Source: Streptomyces sp. MNU76 | GTDB taxonomy: Bacteria; Actinomycetota; Actinomycetes; Streptomycetales; Streptomycetaceae | DNA: 64,000 bases | Assembly: GCF_020982545.1 (NCBI RefSeq) | Contig: NZ_JAJKLK010000006.1 | Location: forward strand, 186,001 to 250,000 | Direction of reading: 5' to 3' | Part shown: piece after piece, positions 42,175 through 50,912 of the stretch | Position numbering within the stretch: the stretch's first letter is position 1 | Layout of the letters: the number at the start of each line of letters is the position of its first letter | Translations under genes and position numbers: made by a program | The notes under the pieces: generated by a model | The model's database searches: none | What the model was told of the DNA's origin: nothing | What the model saw: the letters and a program-made list of their open reading frames with translations, nothing else

Positions 42175-43131
42175 TCAGGGCTTCTCGCCGTCCCGGTCGA
42201 CGAGGGACTGGGTCATCTTCATCTCGCAGAAGGTGACGTCGCCCTTCTTGTACGAGCCCCCGACCGACGAACCGTCCTCGTACTTCTCGTCGTAGTCGCG
42301 CACCGCGACCGACTGGGTCCCCTGGTACTGGAAGGTGTCGGGGTCGAGGAGGTACTCCCGGCGCTGAACGACCTTGCTGCCCAGGTCCGGGTATATGGCG
42401 ATGGCGTCCTGCCCCATGGGGTCCTTCACCAGGTGCGGGACCACTTTGATCCCGGGGTCCGCGGCCAGGGCCCGGAACAGCTTGGCCATTCCCTGCGGAG
42501 GCACCGGATAGGCCTCGTCGAGGGTCGCCAGGAGCGCGAAGGTCTCGATCTGCTCATCCGTCAAGCCGGTGTCCTCGCCCATGGGGAACATGTCGGCCGC
42601 CCGCTCACGGATCTCGGCGGGGTCGTCCGGCAGCGAGGCGAGCAGGCGATACAGCCGCCGCTGCGAGGGCTCGTCGTCGCCGTCCGTGTCGTCCTCCCTC
42701 ACGGGGCTGTCGTACTGGACCCACTCCTCGCTCACCTCGGGCTCGGCATCGGGCGCCGCGTCCGACGCGCCGTATTGGCACCGCGCGGTCTTCAGGTAGA
42801 CCCACTGGCCGTCGCGCGGACGCAGATCCGGCTGCTGCGACACCACTTCCGCCGCCTGTTCCAGCAGTGCCGTCGCGGACGTCAGGTCGGGGCCGGCGGG
42901 CTGCACGCCGCGCTCGGGTTCATCGCCCCCGACGAGCATGGTCACCAGCACCGCGATGGTGACCACCGTCGCGGCGACCCCCGCGGCCGTCACGCGCCAG
43001 TCCCACCGCGTCCTGCGGGCCGAGCCCTGCTGCGCCGCGCTCAGCAGCTGCCGGCGCCCGGGAACCAGCCGCGCCCGCTCCGGCGTCGGCGCGTCGGCGC
43101 GCAACTCGTGCAGCTTGGTCATGTCATCCAT
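42175..43131 (-). CDS. CU044_5270-family membrane protein, partner of the ECF sigma factor
   Basis: A 318-residue single-pass protein: ~45 cytosolic residues, one helix (AAGVAATVVTIAVLVTMLVG), then an extracytoplasmic domain with DPMGQDAIAIYPDLGSKVV and similar segments of the CU044_5270 family. Such proteins are encoded directly after ECF sigma genes and may act as anti-sigma factors or outputs. The start overlaps the sigma-gene stop by eight bases, showing translational coupling. No zinc-binding anti-sigma motif (HxxxCxxC) is seen in the cytosolic part, so how it would bind sigma is unclear. Confidence 0.8.
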   Translation of the reverse strand: MDDMTKLHELRADAPTPERARLVPGRRQLLSAAQQGSARRTRWDWRVTAAGVAATVVTIAVLVTMLVGGDEPERGVQPAGPDLTSATALLEQAAEVVSQQPDLRPRDGQWVYLKTARCQYGASDAAPDAEPEVSEEWVQYDSPVREDDTDGDDEPSQRRLYRLLASLPDDPAEIRERAADMFPMGEDTGLTDEQIETFALLATLDEAYPVPPQGMAKLFRALAADPGIKVVPHLVKDPMGQDAIAIYPDLGSKVVQRREYLLDPDTFQYQGTQSVAVRDYDEKYEDGSSVGGSYKKGDVTFCEMKMTQSLVDRDGEKP

Positions 43132-43756
43132 GGGTTACCGCCCCGCTGTGGTCGCTTACGAGGGTGGGGTCGGCGCCGAGCGCCTTGCGCATCCTGCGCC
43201 GCGCCCGGTTCAGCCGGGAGCGGACCGTGCCGACCGGCACCCCGAGGGCGTCGGCACACTCCTGGTAGGTGAAGTCCGCCCAGGCGACCAGCAGCAGCAC
43301 ATGCCGGTCTTTGCCGGGCAAGGCCGCGATCGCCCCCGCCAGCGCCTGCTGCGAGGCCGCGGCCGTCACCCGCTCGTCGGCCCGTTCCGACCAGGACTCG
43401 GCCACCGGGTCGACGCCGGTACGGGCCAGCGCCCGCAACGCCCGCACCTCGGAGCGGCGGTGGCTGCCGATGAGGTTGCCGGCGATCCCGTAGAGCCACG
43501 GCCGGGCACTGGCGCGCGTGACGTCGTAGCGGGCGCGGTTGCGGAAGGCGATGAGGAAGGTCTGCGCCGTGATGTCGTCGGCGTGACCGTCGCCCAGCCG
43601 GCGCATCACGTACCGGTGGATCTCGGCGGCGTGTCTGTCGTAGAGCCTGGCGAATATCTCCGGCTGCTCCAGTGATTCCTGGATGACCAGCGCGTCGTCG
43701 GTGGGTGGATCCCCCACGAGGCCCTCACTTCTTCGTGCAGTAGGAGTGGAGTGCAT
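43124..43756 (-). CDS. ECF-type RNA polymerase sigma factor
   Basis: A 210-residue sigma-70 family protein. Region 2 is IFARLYDRHAAEIHRYVMRR with DDITAQTFLIAFRNR; region 4 is the helix-turn-helix FTYQECADALGVPVGTVRSR. ATG 43756 follows GGGGG by four bases; GTG 43717 (VGDPPTDDALVIQES) has GAGGG with similar spacing and is an equally good start. It forms an overlapping operon with the CU044_5270 gene. Its promoter and regulon are not visible. Confidence 0.9.
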   Translation of the reverse strand: MHSTPTARRSEGLVGDPPTDDALVIQESLEQPEIFARLYDRHAAEIHRYVMRRLGDGHADDITAQTFLIAFRNRARYDVTRASARPWLYGIAGNLIGSHRRSEVRALRALARTGVDPVAESWSERADERVTAAASQQALAGAIAALPGKDRHVLLLVAWADFTYQECADALGVPVGTVRSRLNRARRRMRKALGADPTLVSDHSGAVTHG

Positions 43757-44208
43757 TCCACCCCCTGTTGTCCGAAGCGGCCAGGAGGGTTCACGCGCGG
43801 GTGTGGAACCGCTCGCGGCCTTTTCGGATTCGGCTGAGTCTCACGTGCGGTTCGCGTCGAGTGAGGTCGGGCACTGGTGTGTGTTCGGGTGTGCGTACGG
43901 CCGAGGCCGACGAGGTACTGGTCGACGGCCTCGGCCGCTACGTCAAGGCGGCCCTCTCGATCGTGCCCGCGCACCCCGGGCGCGGGCGTCGGCCCACGGC
44001 TGACAGCCGGCCTGAACCGGCAGCGGGACGGCGACGACCGCGCAGTACCCAGCATCCGGTGCGCGCCATTGCCGGAGTCCGTCTCCACCGAAGCACGCAT
44101 GGTGATCACCGGGTTGTCGTGACGTACGGCTCGCCGTCCGCCTCGATCACCGTACGGCGACGTGACCGGGTGCCGTCGGCAGGAGTGCCGCGTGAGGGTG
44201 CCGGAACG
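43757..44208. other. Gap between sigma-factor and symporter-phosphatase genes
   Basis: Contains the sigma-factor promoter. On the plus strand 43895-43990 reads TAEADEVLVDGLGRYVKAAL with typical codon use, but the good frame then changes and there is no start or family match; possibly a relic. Confidence 0.35.
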
Positions 44209-47200
44209 CTATGCCCGGCGGACCGAGGTGGCGGCAGGGCCGGGAATGACCTGTTCCGCCCAGATGATCTTGCCGGTCGCGGTGTAGCGGGTACCCCATC
44301 GCTGGGCGAGCTGGGCCACGATCAGCAGGCCCCGCCCTCCTTCGTCGGTGGTCCGGGCATGGCGCAGACGCGGCGAGGTGCTGCTGGCGTCGGAGACCTC
44401 GCAGATCAGGCTGCGATCCCGGATCAGGCGGAGGCAGACCGGTCCGCTCGCATGGCGGATGGCGTTGGTGACCAGCTCGCTGACGATGAGCTCCGTGGTG
44501 AACGTCAGGTCGTCCATGCGCCACTCCGCGAGGTGCCGGCCGACGAGGGCGCGGGCGTGCGCCACGGCGGCCGGGTCGCTGGGCAGGTTCCAGGAGACGA
44601 CCTGGTCCGGAGCCAGCACGCGGGTCCGGGCGAGGAGCAGGGCCGCGTCGTCCGACGGCGGACCGGTCAGCAGGGCGTCGACCACACTGCGGCCGATGCC
44701 CTCAAGGGGCCGGGACACCGTGAGGGCCTCGCCCAGCCGGGACAGACCGACGTCGATGTCCCGGTCGAAGGTCTCGATGAGGCCGTCGGTGTAGAACGCG
44801 ATGAGGCTGCCCTCGGCCAGTTCCAGTTCGACGGACTCGAAGGGGAGGTACCCGAGGCCGAGCGGCGGTCCGGCGGGCAGTTCCAGGACGTCGGCGACGC
44901 CGTCCGGGCCGACGACCACGGGCGGGAGGTGACCGGCCCGGGCCAGCGTGCACCGTCTGCTGACGGGGTCGTACACGGCGTACAGGCAGGTGGCTCCCAT
45001 GAACGCGGTGCCCGCCGTCCCGTCCCCGTACGCCGCCGACTCCCCGCTGCCGTCCTCCTCCGTGAGGCCGATGACCAGGTCGTCCAGATGAGCGAGCAAC
45101 TCGTCCGGAGGGAGGTCCAGGTTGGCGAGCGTGCGGACGGCGGTGCGCAGGCGTCCCATGGTCGCCGCCGCGTTCATGCCGTGCCCGACCACGTCCCCCA
45201 CGACCAGTGCGACCCGGGTTCCGGAGAGCGGGATCACGTCGAACCAGTCGCCGCCCACACCGCTGGGAGCGTCCGCCGGGAAGTACCACGACGCCACCTC
45301 CAGAGCGGACCCCGCCGTCAGTTCCTGCGGCAGCAGGTACCGCTGCATGGAACGGGCCGCGGCGCGCTCGCGGGTGAAGCGGCGCGCGTTGTCGACGCTC
45401 ACCGCCGCCCGGGAGACGAGTTCCTCGGCGAGACGGACATCGTCCTCCTCGAAGGGGTGGCGGTGCCGGGACCGGGCGAACGTCGCCACGCCCAGGGTGA
45501 CGCCGCGCGCCCGTACCGGAACCACCATCAGCGAGCGGAAGTCGAACTCTCGCAGGGTGGTGCCCAGTGACTGGTCCTCGGTCACCCAGGCGCTGGTGGA
45601 GGGGTCCATGATCCGTTCCACCAGGGTTCTGCTCTCCAGCAGACAGCGGGTCACGGGCGACAGGGCGGCACGCCGTACCGTTTCTCCGACGGCCAGGGAC
45701 GCCTCCGGACAGCCCTCACGCACCGACTGCTGCGCCGCGCGGCGAATCACGGGCGTCATGTCGACCGGTCCGGGGGCCGGTTCCTCGCCGCGCATCACCG
45801 AGTCCAGCAGGTCGACGGCGACGAAGTCGGCGACGACCGGCACGACCTCGTCGGCCAGTTCCTGAGCGGTCCGCGTCACGTCCAGCGTGCTGCCGATACG
45901 GGCACCGGCATCGTTCAGCAGGGCCAGGCGCTCCTGGGCCCGCCAGCGCTCGGTGACGTCGATGATCATGTACCAGACACCCACGGCCCGGCCCCGGCGG
46001 TCCTTCATCGCGAAGAAGGAGGCGGAGTACGCGCGTCTGCGGTCGAGGTCCGTGGAGCCGGGGGCTCGGAACTCGTAGTCCATCACCGGGGCCCCGGTCT
46101 CCAGAACCGTCCGCATCTTCTCCTCGAACGCCTCCGCCTCCCCGCTCGGCAGCACTTCCGTCGCCTTCCGCCCCAGCCGCTGTTCCAGGGGGATCAGGCG
46201 GTCCAGCGGCCTGTTCACCCAGACGTAGCGCAGATCCGTGTCCAGGACGGCCATGCCGACCGGTGCGTGGGCGAGGAACGGCGAGAGCATCAACTGGCTC
46301 ATCCCGCCGCCCGGCATCCGCCAGAAGGCCCGTTTCGGCGGACGGCCGACGAACCTGCCGAAGACCAGTGCGGCGACCGTGGCGACCAGCACGCCCGGGA
46401 CCATTTCGTAGATGCCCGACTCCAGTGGCCCGAGCAGTGGATTGATCTTCTTCCACAGAAGCACCGTCGCCGCGCCCGAGACGATCCCGGCCATGGCCCC
46501 CGCCCAGGTCATACGGGGCCAGTGCAGTGAGAGGAGGACGACCGGCCCGAAGGCGGCTCCGAAGCCCGCCCAGGCATAGGCGACGATGCTCAGCACACCG
46601 CCGCCCTCCAGCGCGATCACGCAGGCCACCAGGATCACCACGACGACGGAGCCGCGACCGATCCACACCAGCGTCCTGTCGGAGGCACGCCGGTTGAGGA
46701 ACGCGTGGTAGACGTCCTCCGTGAGGGCGACGGACGACACGAGAAGCTGGCTGTCCGCGGTCGAGATGATCGCGGCCAGTACGGCGATCAGCATCGGCCC
46801 GGCGACCCAGGGGTTGAGCAGGGTCCGGGTCAGGTCGATGTAGACCGTCTCCGGGTCGCTGAGCGGGACCCCGAGCTCCCCGATCCCCACGAGGCCGACG
46901 AGTGTGGCACCGGCGAGCACGACGACGACCCACACCGTTCCGATGCGACGGGCCGCGGGGACGGCACGGATGCTGCGGATGCCCATGAAACGGGCCAGGA
47001 TGTGCGGCTGACCGAAGTAGCCGAGGCCCCAGGCGAGCAGCGAGATGATCGCGACGGCGCCGAGCGACCCGTCCGCCGACCACTGACCGCCCGCGTAGCC
47101 GACGTCGGCCCCCGCGTCCAGCAGCTTCGGCGTCCTGCTCTCCACGGCATCGCCCAGTGCCCCGAAGCCGCCGAGCGCCGCGATACCGACCAGAGGGAGC

Positions 47201-47802
47201 ACGAGCAGGGCGAGGAACATCAGCGTGCCCTGCACCACGTGCGTCAGGCTCACGGCGAGGAAGCCGCCCAGACCTGAGTAGATGACGATCACCAGGGCGG
47301 TCAGCGTCACCCCGAGTCCGAAACGGAGGTCGAAGACCTGCTCGAACAGCAACCCGCCGGCCACCAGACCGCTGGCCACGTAGACGGTGAAGAACACGAG
47401 GGTGACCGCCGCCGAGACCATCCTGAGCAGCCGGGTGCGGTCCTCGAACCGCTCCTCCAGATAGGCCGAGAGACTTACGGCGTTGCCGGCGTGCTCGGTG
47501 TAGGTGCGCAGCCGCGGAGCGACGAACAGCCAGTTGAGGTAGGTGCCGACCGCCAGGCCGAGCGCGATCCAGCCGGCGCCGAGGCCGGCCGCGTAGACCG
47601 CTCCGGGAAGGGCGAGGAACAGCCAGCCGGACATGTCGCTGGCCCCTGCGGACAGGGCGGCGACGAACGCGCTGAGCCTGCGGCTCCCGAGGGCGAAGTC
47701 GGCGAAGGTGCGAGTGCGGGTGTACGCCCAGACGCCTATTCCGATCACGGCGACCACGTACACGACGAACGTGGTCACGACCGGCGCACTCAAGTCGAAC
47801 AT
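44209..47802 (-). CDS. Na+/solute symporter fused to PAS-GAF-SpoIIE phosphatase-RsbW kinase
   Basis: A 1197-residue fusion. Residues 1-485 are a complete PutP-type sodium/solute symporter (13 helices; SLTHVVQGTLMF, and ISTADSQLLVSSV, which holds the sodium-site Ser/Thr). Residues ~505-625 are a PAS domain and ~640-810 a GAF domain. Residues ~830-1060 are a SpoIIE PP2C phosphatase (GDWFDVIPL, GDVVGHGMNAAA, AGHLPPVVV, YTDGLIETF, DDAALLLA; metal-binding aspartates intact). Residues ~1070-1185 are an RsbW-like ATPase (ELIVSELVTNAIRH and EGGRGLLIVAQLAQRWG). ATG 47802 has GAGGA upstream. Substrate transport would thus feed directly to a partner-switching output. The transported solute, and whether both enzyme domains act on one STAS protein, are unknown. 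Confidence 0.9.
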   Translation of the reverse strand: MFDLSAPVVTTFVVYVVAVIGIGVWAYTRTRTFADFALGSRRLSAFVAALSAGASDMSGWLFLALPGAVYAAGLGAGWIALGLAVGTYLNWLFVAPRLRTYTEHAGNAVSLSAYLEERFEDRTRLLRMVSAAVTLVFFTVYVASGLVAGGLLFEQVFDLRFGLGVTLTALVIVIYSGLGGFLAVSLTHVVQGTLMFLALLVLPLVGIAALGGFGALGDAVESRTPKLLDAGADVGYAGGQWSADGSLGAVAIISLLAWGLGYFGQPHILARFMGIRSIRAVPAARRIGTVWVVVVLAGATLVGLVGIGELGVPLSDPETVYIDLTRTLLNPWVAGPMLIAVLAAIISTADSQLLVSSVALTEDVYHAFLNRRASDRTLVWIGRGSVVVVILVACVIALEGGGVLSIVAYAWAGFGAAFGPVVLLSLHWPRMTWAGAMAGIVSGAATVLLWKKINPLLGPLESGIYEMVPGVLVATVAALVFGRFVGRPPKRAFWRMPGGGMSQLMLSPFLAHAPVGMAVLDTDLRYVWVNRPLDRLIPLEQRLGRKATEVLPSGEAEAFEEKMRTVLETGAPVMDYEFRAPGSTDLDRRRAYSASFFAMKDRRGRAVGVWYMIIDVTERWRAQERLALLNDAGARIGSTLDVTRTAQELADEVVPVVADFVAVDLLDSVMRGEEPAPGPVDMTPVIRRAAQQSVREGCPEASLAVGETVRRAALSPVTRCLLESRTLVERIMDPSTSAWVTEDQSLGTTLREFDFRSLMVVPVRARGVTLGVATFARSRHRHPFEEDDVRLAEELVSRAAVSVDNARRFTRERAAARSMQRYLLPQELTAGSALEVASWYFPADAPSGVGGDWFDVIPLSGTRVALVVGDVVGHGMNAAATMGRLRTAVRTLANLDLPPDELLAHLDDLVIGLTEEDGSGESAAYGDGTAGTAFMGATCLYAVYDPVSRRCTLARAGHLPPVVVGPDGVADVLELPAGPPLGLGYLPFESVELELAEGSLIAFYTDGLIETFDRDIDVGLSRLGEALTVSRPLEGIGRSVVDALLTGPPSDDAALLLARTRVLAPDQVVSWNLPSDPAAVAHARALVGRHLAEWRMDDLTFTTELIVSELVTNAIRHASGPVCLRLIRDRSLICEVSDASSTSPRLRHARTTDEGGRGLLIVAQLAQRWGTRYTATGKIIWAEQVIPGPAATSVRRA

Positions 47803-47909
47803 GTCTGTCCTCGCCTGCGAGGTCCATGAGACGGGCGCGACCGTCGGCACGCCCGACAGCCGTACGCCCCGGCGTACAAATCTACAGATTCAGGTCACAA
47901 GGGGGCGAC

Positions 47910-48000
47910 TTACGCCTCCGGTGCATCGATCGACGGGCCGAGGCCCGGCGCCGGTGCCCGTGCTCTCGGTGCTGCGACGGTCCGCGCGCGTGAAGCCCTT
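47910..48000 (-). pseudogene. Short relic of a histidine-kinase ATPase end
   Basis: About 30 residues read GFTRADRRSTESTGTGAG and then, after a one-base shift, GLGPSIDAPEA and stop. It matches the FTRADR...GTGLGLSI region of histidine kinases. The remaining kinase is absent. It resembles the kinase relic at 57616 and the two may be copies. Confidence 0.5.
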
Positions 48001-48156
48001 GCTCCCGACGGGTGTGCGGGTGCGTCCAGCGGTGTGCGGGGCCCGCGGGCCCTTCGTCGACGTCGCGCCCGGTGCCGAGCGGCGGCCCGCGTCGCGGCGG
48101 GCGTGACGAGCAGCGGGTCGTCGCGCGTCTCGCCGCGGCGATGGCCGCGTCGGCGA

Positions 48157-50646
48157 TCAAGCACAGGCGTCCTCCCCTTCCCGGCCGGGCACAGCGATCA
48201 TCAGCAGCGTCACGTCGTCGTCGTGGGCGGCCGTGTCCGGGATGAGCGTCCTGATCAGCCGGGCCGCGGCACGGTCGAGCTTCTCCGGGTCCATGGGAAC
48301 GCCCTTCGGCAGGGCTTCGAGGGCGTGGGTGAGTACGTCGATCTGGGCCTCGATGTCGGTGCCGGGCCGTTCGACCAGTCCGTCGGTGTAGAGCACGAGG
48401 GTGCTCCCCGGCAGCAGCGGCAGGGTCACCTCCGCGAACAGCACCTCGCCGTCGCTCGCGTCGTTGACGCCCAGCGGCACACCGACCGGTGCCGACAGCC
48501 GGTGGGCGGGCCCGTCGGGGGGCACGACGATGACGGGCAGGTGCCCGGCCGAGCACAGGGTGACCTCGTACGCGTCCTGGTCGATCACCAGGTAGGCGCA
48601 GGTGACGAGCTGGTCCGCCAGGTCGCCGACGAACATGTCCAGCCCGGTCATGAGCCGGCTGGGCGAGGTGCCGGTGCGGGCCAGCGCGTGGGAGGCGGCA
48701 CGCAGCTGTCCCATGACGGCCGCCGCCTCCAGGCCACGGCCCATCACGTCGCCGATGACGACGCCGGTGCGGCGCCCGCCGAGGGGGATGACGTCGAACC
48801 AGTCACCGCCGACGCCGGGGTCCTGGACGGAGGCCAGGTAGCGGTGGGCGCTGGGCAGGTACGGGAGGCGGGGCGGCTCGCCCATGAGGCTGTGCTGCAG
48901 GGTGTAGGCGATGTGTCGTAGCTGCTCGTAGCGCTCGGCACGTTCGGCCTCGGCCCGTCTGCGTTCGGTGATGTCCCGTACGGTCAGGAACACGAGGGTC
49001 TCGTGCTCGGCCCGGAGGCTGCTGACGCTCACCTCGACGGGGAACTCACGGCCGTCGCCGTGCAGCCCGTACAGCTCCCTGTCCATGATCGTCGGCTTCG
49101 GGGCACGCAGGCGCAGGTAGGCGCCGAGGAGGGCGCCGTGCCGCCGGCGGAGAGGACGGGGCACCAGGTCGACGACCTCGGTCCCGACGAGGTCACCCGG
49201 CGCACGCCCGAACAGGCGTTCCACCTGCGTATTGGCCATGACGATGGTGCCGCGGCCGTCCGTGATCAGGGTGGCGTCGGGTGCGGATTCCAGCAGCGCG
49301 CGGAAGCGCCGGTGCGCCCGTTGGACCTCACGCTGAGCCGCGACCCGCTCGGTGATGTCGGTGACCACGCCGCACAGCGCGTAGGGCGTGCCGTTCGCGT
49401 CGTTCAGCGGGAATAGGGAGGTGAGGACGTCCTGCGGACCCCCCGGCAGGGTGATCGACTCCTCACGCTGCACGGGGGCGCGATCGATGAGCACGGCGAG
49501 GTCGGCGGCCCGCGCCTGACGCGCGAGGCCGGGTGGCAGGACGTCCTTGTCCAGACGGCCCAGTACTTGTTCCCGGGACAGGCCCGTGTTCTCCTCGAAC
49601 GTCGTGTTGACCGCCAGGAAGCGGCCGTGCACGTCCTTGATGAAGACCAGGGCCGGCGTGTGGTCCATGAAGGCCTGCAACAGCGCGTTCTGCCGCACCT
49701 GCCACTCGGCGCGGGCATGAGCCACCTCGACGCGGCGGCCCACGCCCAGGGCCGCGAAGACGACCGCGGTGAACACGGTGACGTGGCCGGCCACCAGCAG
49801 CGCGGTGCCCAGCCGCGTCCCGAACAGCCCCGCGTCCTCACCTGCCAGCACGCTCCAGCCCAGCAGCGGCGGCACCACCACGACGGTGGCGAACAGCCAG
49901 CGGCCCAGCGCGCCCGTGGTGCCCGCGTTCGTCAACAGCCCCGCGAGACCTTCGTCCGGCCGGGCCAGGAAGGCGGCCGTGCCCAGCAGCACCAGAGCGA
50001 GCGCGGTGTGCAGGGCCATGCCCGTGTAGGCGCCGAACCGCTCCAGCTCGGGCACCGCGTAGGCGGCCCCGTACAGCCGGAGCATGCCGAGAGCCCCCAC
50101 GGCCAGGCCCGGGATCTGGCTGCACCAGGCGGGGATGCGGGACGTACCGGCGCACAGCGACGCCATGGCCCCGAGGGTCAGCGCCGCGGCCGTGTTGGGG
50201 GCCATCCGGCCGGGCGTTCCCGTCGCCGCTTCCGCGGTGTCGTCGGTGACGAGGAGTTCGTCGATGCCGAGGCCCGCCCCGGTCGTGTACTCCACGATGG
50301 TGAGCACGCCGATCAGGGCGGCCAGAGCCGCCGCGGCACGCGCCGCGACCATCCGTCGGCGGCCGGGACCGGTGGCCGCCACGGCCAGGGAGAGCCCCAG
50401 CGCCAGAACGCCCACGGCGGTGTTCGCCTTGACGCTCACCGGGTCGCCGGGCAGCACGCTCTTCAGCGTATCGACGTCGACGATCCATCCGGCCAGGCTC
50501 AACGCGCCCAGCAGGGCTGCCGTCAGGGCGGCGGCCCGTGCCGTCGCGCGAGCAGCGGCCAGGACAGGCGCCCGGAACGGCAGACCATCGGCCTGTACCG
50601 CTCCCCGTGCGCCGGGCGGTCCGGGCGCCTGCCGCTCTCTCGTCAC
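48157..50646 (-). CDS. Membrane-bound PAS-PAS-SpoIIE phosphatase
   Basis: An 829-residue protein. Residues ~1-290 hold eight or so membrane helices of a MASE-like sensor. Two PAS domains follow (~315-435, ALVFIKDVHGRFLAVNTTFE; ~440-560, ATLITDGRGTIVMANTQVE). The C-terminal ~230 residues are a SpoIIE PP2C phosphatase with GDWFDVIPLGGRRTG, GDVMGRGLEAAA, AGHLPVIVVP and YTDGLVERPG. GTG 50646 is chosen (AAGGGA just upstream); GTG 50679 is an alternative. It should dephosphorylate a STAS protein in response to a membrane or cytosolic signal. It lies 350 bases upstream of the symporter-phosphatase fusion on the same strand. Confidence 0.85.
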   Translation of the reverse strand: MTRERQAPGPPGARGAVQADGLPFRAPVLAAARATARAAALTAALLGALSLAGWIVDVDTLKSVLPGDPVSVKANTAVGVLALGLSLAVAATGPGRRRMVAARAAAALAALIGVLTIVEYTTGAGLGIDELLVTDDTAEAATGTPGRMAPNTAAALTLGAMASLCAGTSRIPAWCSQIPGLAVGALGMLRLYGAAYAVPELERFGAYTGMALHTALALVLLGTAAFLARPDEGLAGLLTNAGTTGALGRWLFATVVVVPPLLGWSVLAGEDAGLFGTRLGTALLVAGHVTVFTAVVFAALGVGRRVEVAHARAEWQVRQNALLQAFMDHTPALVFIKDVHGRFLAVNTTFEENTGLSREQVLGRLDKDVLPPGLARQARAADLAVLIDRAPVQREESITLPGGPQDVLTSLFPLNDANGTPYALCGVVTDITERVAAQREVQRAHRRFRALLESAPDATLITDGRGTIVMANTQVERLFGRAPGDLVGTEVVDLVPRPLRRRHGALLGAYLRLRAPKPTIMDRELYGLHGDGREFPVEVSVSSLRAEHETLVFLTVRDITERRRAEAERAERYEQLRHIAYTLQHSLMGEPPRLPYLPSAHRYLASVQDPGVGGDWFDVIPLGGRRTGVVIGDVMGRGLEAAAVMGQLRAASHALARTGTSPSRLMTGLDMFVGDLADQLVTCAYLVIDQDAYEVTLCSAGHLPVIVVPPDGPAHRLSAPVGVPLGVNDASDGEVLFAEVTLPLLPGSTLVLYTDGLVERPGTDIEAQIDVLTHALEALPKGVPMDPEKLDRAAARLIRTLIPDTAAHDDDVTLLMIAVPGREGEDACA

Positions 50647-50912
50647 CGCGTCCCTTGTGAAGGAAGCATCAGTCAGCACTCTCCGGACCAAGGATAATAA
50701 AAGCCATATGGAACGATATTCCGTGCCGTGGGGGCGATGTGGCGTCGGCCGCAAGCCACCCTGAGGTGCAGGTGCAGGTGCGGACCGTGTGCCGGGCCCT
50801 GCAAGAGCGACCTGGCGGGCGGCGAAAGCGCGTCGGAGGACGTCGTGGATGGTGTGCGCGGCCGGGTCGACGGCATCCGCAAGGTCGTGGAAGGCTGCAC
50901 GGCACGGTTGCG
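50647..50912. other. Region between SulP permease and SpoIIE genes
   Basis: Contains an A/T-rich stretch (ggataataaaagccatatgg at 50692-50711), a likely promoter area for the SpoIIE gene. No gene seen. Confidence 0.45.
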
